From the NCBI GenBank assembly GCA_945873015.1, contig CAMCBY010000235.1, positions 1-6,684 on the forward strand: DNA of 6,684 nucleotides, in the 5' to 3' direction. The translations under genes were made by a program, and so were the position numbers. Source of the stretch: Klebsiella pneumoniae (GTDB taxonomy: Bacteria; Pseudomonadota; Gammaproteobacteria; Ga0077536). Every line of letters begins with the position of its first letter. Position 1 is the stretch's first letter. Positions 5,517 to 6,684 of this stretch are shown here, in pieces. The notes below the pieces were generated by a model. The model made no database searches, was not told the origin of the DNA, and was given only the letters and a program-made list of their open reading frames with translations.

Positions 5517-6684
5517 ATGGTAGACAAGACTCTGTTAGGCCGGCCGACTCCACTGCGGCTGCGCGGCGCCAGTAGCGCAGGTGTTCGGGTTCGCGGGGCC
5601 GCACTTTGTCTCGGGCTCTTGACGGCGTTTGCCTCGTCGGCCGTCACCCTCGAAGATGCGGTGCATCAGACCTTGACCTCCAACCCCCAATTGACCGGCG
5701 CTTCGGCAGCGGTACGCGCCGCCGGTTATGACGTACGAGAAGCGCGCGCGGGCTACCTGCCGAGCGTCGATCTCGATACCCGTTTCGGCAACGAACACAG
5801 CAACATCAAACAACTCAATCGCCCCAACAACGACGACAACCTGTGGCGCCGGGAAAGCGGCCTGACGGTCACGCAGCTGGTGTGGGATGGTTGGGCCACG
5901 GCCAGCGAGGTGCAGCGCCGGGTGGCGTTGCTGAACAGCGCCGAGAACAGCCTTGCCGATACTCAGAATGCGCTTGCGTTTCGGGCGGTCGAAGCCTACG
6001 TCGATGTACTGCGCAACATCGAGTTGCTCGAGTTGGCGCGTGCCAACGTGAAAGCGCACGATGAAGTACTGAAAAACGTCGATGCCAAGCGCGGCAGCGG
6101 GGTAGGCAACAAGGCCGATGTGGAGCAGGCGCGTGCACGTCTGGCGTTGGCCAAGAGCACCGATACGGCGCGCCTTGGCAGCCTGCGGGAAGCCGAAGCG
6201 CGTTACGTGCGCGTGATAGGCGATGTGCCGGGCGAACTGGCCAAACCCAATATTGCCCCGTCGGGTCTGGTCAAGGACGGTGCTGTCACGCCTGCCGAAC
6301 TTGCTGATGCAACCGACAAAGCGCAGGAAGACGCGCTCACCCAACATCCCGCGGTGATGCGCTCCAAGGCTGACATCCAGGCGGCGCTCGCCACCATGCG
6401 GGCGGCGCGTGCCGGTTATCAGCCGCGGCTCGATTTGCAGGGCAGTTTGCGCCGCGACAGTGATGTCGGTGGTATCGACGGCAATCGTAACGTCAGCAAC
6501 CTCATGCTGGTGGCGCGCTGGAACCTGTTTCGCGGCGGCGCTGATCGCGCGCAGAGCTTGTCGGCGGCAGAGCGCAAGACCGAAGCCGACAACCGCCTTG
6601 ATGACACCCTACGTGTCATTGTCGAGAACGTTTCCATTGCGATGGCAAGCCGTGCGGCCAGCGAGAGTCGCCTGGATTATCTCA
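5517..6684 (+). CDS. TolC-family outer-membrane efflux / type I secretion protein, 3' end missing
   Basis: Partial gene, 389 complete codons visible and open to the right edge. TolC-family proteins form a trimeric outer-membrane barrel with a periplasmic alpha-helical tunnel, which docks onto inner-membrane exporters or pumps. Residues 1-42 look like a signal peptide: a long arginine-rich n-region, a hydrophobic core (AALCLGLLTAF, 28-38) and a likely cleavage after SSA (Ala42). The mature start VTLEDAVHQTLTSNPQL is the classical first OEP helix. The two-fold internal repeat of the family is visible: AGYLPSVDL (78-86) recurs as AGYQPRLDL (299-307), and TQLVWDGW (119-126) as ARWNLFRGG (333-341). 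Long helical, alanine-rich segments lie between them. This form resembles type I secretion components such as LapE/AggA/TolC more than RND-pump lipoproteins, since no lipobox cysteine is seen at the cleavage site. The ribosome site before the ATG is weak. About 60-90 residues are probably missing. Confidence 0.9.
   Translation, partial: MVDKTLLGRPTPLRLRGASSAGVRVRGAALCLGLLTAFASSAVTLEDAVHQTLTSNPQLTGASAAVRAAGYDVREARAGYLPSVDLDTRFGNEHSNIKQLNRPNNDDNLWRRESGLTVTQLVWDGWATASEVQRRVALLNSAENSLADTQNALAFRAVEAYVDVLRNIELLELARANVKAHDEVLKNVDAKRGSGVGNKADVEQARARLALAKSTDTARLGSLREAEARYVRVIGDVPGELAKPNIAPSGLVKDGAVTPAELADATDKAQEDALTQHPAVMRSKADIQAALATMRAARAGYQPRLDLQGSLRRDSDVGGIDGNRNVSNLMLVARWNLFRGGADRAQSLSAAERKTEADNRLDDTLRVIVENVSIAMASRAASESRLDYL

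Noticed and set aside
5535..6347. Minus-strand 270-codon open frame opposite the TolC-family gene
   Set aside because: The plus strand encodes a clear TolC-family protein with signal peptide and internal repeat; the antisense translation has no recognisable motif.

Overview
The window looks like part of an exopolysaccharide / PEP-CTERM (exosortase, XrtA-type) locus from a moderately GC-rich beta- or gammaproteobacterium. That assignment rests on three consecutive plus-strand genes: a polyprenyl-phosphate sugar transferase of the PEP-CTERM-associated type (called here epsB-like), the histidine kinase PrsK, and its partner PrsR, a sigma-54-dependent response regulator. This trio is typical of Gram-negative biofilm- or floc-forming bacteria that make an EPS and sort PEP-CTERM proteins. 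The exosortase, its substrates and the remaining EPS genes are not in the window. The genus cannot be told from the sequence.

Layout: 1-183 is a leader with no gene I can defend. At 184-199 lies an excellent match to the RpoN (sigma-54) -24/-12 promoter, TGGCACG-N4-TTGCT, with exactly ten bases between the GG and GC doublets. It faces the sugar transferase gene (316-1701). After an 86-base gap comes prsK (1788-3899), which overlaps prsR (3899-5242) by one base. A 274-base intergenic region (5243-5516) then holds an AT-rich patch, a near-perfect 15-base palindrome and three short direct repeats. It is followed by a TolC-family outer-membrane efflux/type I secretion gene starting at 5517 that runs off the right end.

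How it fits together (inference): PrsK, a polytopic membrane kinase, senses an unknown envelope signal and phosphorylates PrsR at Asp52. PrsR then activates RpoN holoenzyme. The only clear RpoN promoter in the window stands before the sugar transferase and, if transcription reads through, before prsK-prsR as well. This would make a positively autoregulated unit coupling the first step of EPS assembly to its own regulators. The TolC-like gene appears to be a separate transcription unit. Its form resembles type I secretion outer-membrane components (LapE/AggA-like), so a linked adhesin exporter may follow outside the window.

All four genes lie on the plus strand. No RNA gene, insertion sequence, CRISPR array or tRNA was seen.
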